Positions 62,848 to 64,000 of a stretch of DNA of 64,000 nucleotides are shown here, piece by piece. How positions within the stretch are numbered: position 1 is the stretch's first letter; each line of letters begins with the position of its first letter. Location: NCBI RefSeq assembly GCF_006149045.1, contig NZ_VBSN01000038.1:310001-374000 (forward strand), read 5' to 3'. This stretch comes from Dyadobacter flavalbus. GTDB taxonomy: Bacteria > Bacteroidota > Bacteroidia > Cytophagales > Spirosomataceae. The notes below the pieces were generated by a model. It did not search any database, had not been told where the DNA came from, and saw only the letters and a program-made list of their open reading frames with translations. Position numbers and translations under genes: made by a program.

Positions 62848-63766
62848 AACCAAGGAATTGCTTTAGATAATTCCTGCTCGTCAGAATAGCGCTTTGGACA
62901 TCCGTAATATTTCCTTCATAAGCTTTGTCTTCCACTTCAATAACCACCGGCCCGCGATAACGCACGTCTGTCAGCGCAGCGAAAAATCCCCGCCAGTTTA
63001 CATCGCCCAGTCCGGGCAGTTTGGGTGAATGATATTCCAACGGGTTGGCCAGAATACCAACACGGTCCAGTTTGTCCTTGTAAACCTTGACATCTTTCAG
63101 ATGAATATGATGCAGCCGATCCTTGTAATTGTAAATCGGCTTGATTTCATCCATCATCTGCCAGACCATATGCGACGGATCATAATTTAACCCGAATAAA
63201 GGACTTGGAATTATTTCAAACATTTTGTCCCAGATTGCAGGGCTGAATGCCAGGTTTTTACCACCCGGCCATTCATCATCCGTAAAAAACATCGGGCAGT
63301 TTTCAATGGCAATTTTGATATTGTTCTCTTCCGCCACCCTGATAACGGATGGCCACACATCTGCAAACCGCGCCAGATTGTCCTTGATATTTCTGGACTG
63401 ATCTCTTCCGATAAAAGTGGTAACAACCGGAATGCCCAGCTTTGCAGCCCCGCGGATTACTTGCTTGATGTGTTCGATAAAAAACTCGGAACGGTTCGGA
63501 TCGGGATCAAGCGGGTTGGGATAATAACCCAATGCGGAGATAAATATATTTGCTTCATGAAGCCGGTGCTTTATTTCGGAAACAATCTGATCTGAAAGAT
63601 TGCTGACATCAATGTGTGTAACGCCTGCATAGCGGCGGCTGTCGGCATTATTGGCCGGCCAGCACATCATTTCCACACAGGCAAAACCGTTGTTCCCGGC
63701 AAAATTTACAACATGTTCCATGCCGAAATCAGCAAGGATGGCACTGTTAAAACCCAGTTTGAGCAT
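62846..63766 (-). CDS. Xylose-isomerase-like TIM barrel (sugar phosphate isomerase/epimerase family)
   Basis: The 306-residue cytoplasmic protein matches the AP-endonuclease-2-like TIM barrel family of sugar isomerases and epimerases. The metal-site residues sit in expected places: Glu in IKIAIENCPMF, Asp and His in LNYDPSHMVWQ, His in LHHIHLKDVK, and the final Glu in VIEVEDKAY. Family members include IolE/IolI, hydroxypyruvate isomerase and tagatose epimerase. The gene is alone in its unit, so the substrate is open. No clear promoter element was found in the 234 bp after its start. Confidence 0.9.
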   Translation of the reverse strand: MLKLGFNSAILADFGMEHVVNFAGNNGFACVEMMCWPANNADSRRYAGVTHIDVSNLSDQIVSEIKHRLHEANIFISALGYYPNPLDPDPNRSEFFIEHIKQVIRGAAKLGIPVVTTFIGRDQSRNIKDNLARFADVWPSVIRVAEENNIKIAIENCPMFFTDDEWPGGKNLAFSPAIWDKMFEIIPSPLFGLNYDPSHMVWQMMDEIKPIYNYKDRLHHIHLKDVKVYKDKLDRVGILANPLEYHSPKLPGLGDVNWRGFFAALTDVRYRGPVVIEVEDKAYEGNITDVQSAILTSRNYLKQFLG

Positions 63767-64000
63767 AAGGATTTAGTATTCTTTTATTGATAATAAGTAT
63801 ACAGGCATAATAATTCTGTGTTTGTAAACTTGCGTAAAAATCAGTCAGTATTCAAGAACATGGTAAAATTCATCCAAACATTATGTGGATTTATCAATGC
63901 AGGATACCACTGGTAACTAACACCCGATACTAAATACTTTTAATTTTAGTAATATTGACTTAATAAAATCAATGAATCTTAACATTTCACAAGCTTATGG

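Noticed and set aside
1..64000. tRNA, rRNA, transposase, integrase or phage genes
   Set aside because: None was recognised on either strand by reading; a covariance-model search could still find a small RNA that I cannot see.

Overview
The window looks like a chromosome segment of a Bacteroidota bacterium, most likely of the order Cytophagales (a Dyadobacter- or Spirosoma-like organism). The signs are an ECF sigma/FecR/SusC/SusD cassette, a long-form YidC, carboxynorspermidine decarboxylase, many Bacteroidota-type secreted proteins, near absence of Shine-Dalgarno sequences, and recurrent TAnnTTTG -7 promoter elements. Genus-level placement is inference. I see no rRNA, tRNA, CRISPR array, transposase, integrase or prophage gene. 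Genes are dense, on both strands, and codon use looks uniform.

Layout. (1) 0.1-9.8 kb: ECF sigma factor, FecR-type anti-sigma, SusC-type TonB-dependent receptor with an STN signalling domain, SusD lipoprotein, an exported RraA-fold aldolase-like protein and a Tat-exported enolase-superfamily dehydratase. This reads as a regulated uptake locus for an acid sugar or similar compound, with enzymes outside the cytoplasm. (2) 9.9-20 kb: CPA2 cation/proton antiporter, secreted protein of unknown function, orphan MacB/FtsX-type permease behind a palindromic operator candidate, DUF2383-like four-helix protein, MarR regulator, ClC channel/antiporter with CBS domains, Gly-rich lipoprotein. (3) 20-26.8 kb: four-gene signalling operon, CHASE3 hybrid kinase with three receivers, then CheR, CheB and a second hybrid kinase, with no chemoreceptor or flagellar gene nearby. 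(4) 27-46.5 kb: mainly housekeeping on the minus strand: RecB-like helicase, small outer-membrane protein, hisS-hisG-hisD-hisC, glycosyltransferase, hemL, TPR/periplasmic-binding protein, yidC and pyrG, with a 50-codon basic gene and a methyltransferase on the plus strand. (5) 45.6-49.3 kb: PIG-L deacetylase, nspC, DEDDh exonuclease, bestrophin-like channel. (6) 49.6-57.9 kb: two paralogous small secreted proteins, an AraC regulator, and a TolC/RND/adaptor efflux operon. (7) 57.9-63.8 kb: DUF6134-like protein, class C beta-lactamase-like hydrolase, MFS transporter, alpha/beta hydrolase and a xylose-isomerase-like TIM barrel protein.

The most interesting signal is in region 6. A 20-bp sequence related to TTTGAATTTTATAACTTCAT occurs four times in intergenic DNA between 50.1 and 51.9 kb. 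Before the second small secreted gene and before the efflux operon it becomes a pair of TTGAA/TTTGAA half-sites 20-21 bp apart, followed after 29-30 bp by a TAnnTTTG element. This spacing fits an AraC activator, and I propose that the AraC gene between the two targets binds there. It would control a module of secreted small proteins and an efflux pump. The second candidate is the SusCD locus in region 1, whose dehydratase keeps the whole metal and His-Asp catalytic set but carries a twin-arginine export signal and sits beside an exported aldolase-like protein.
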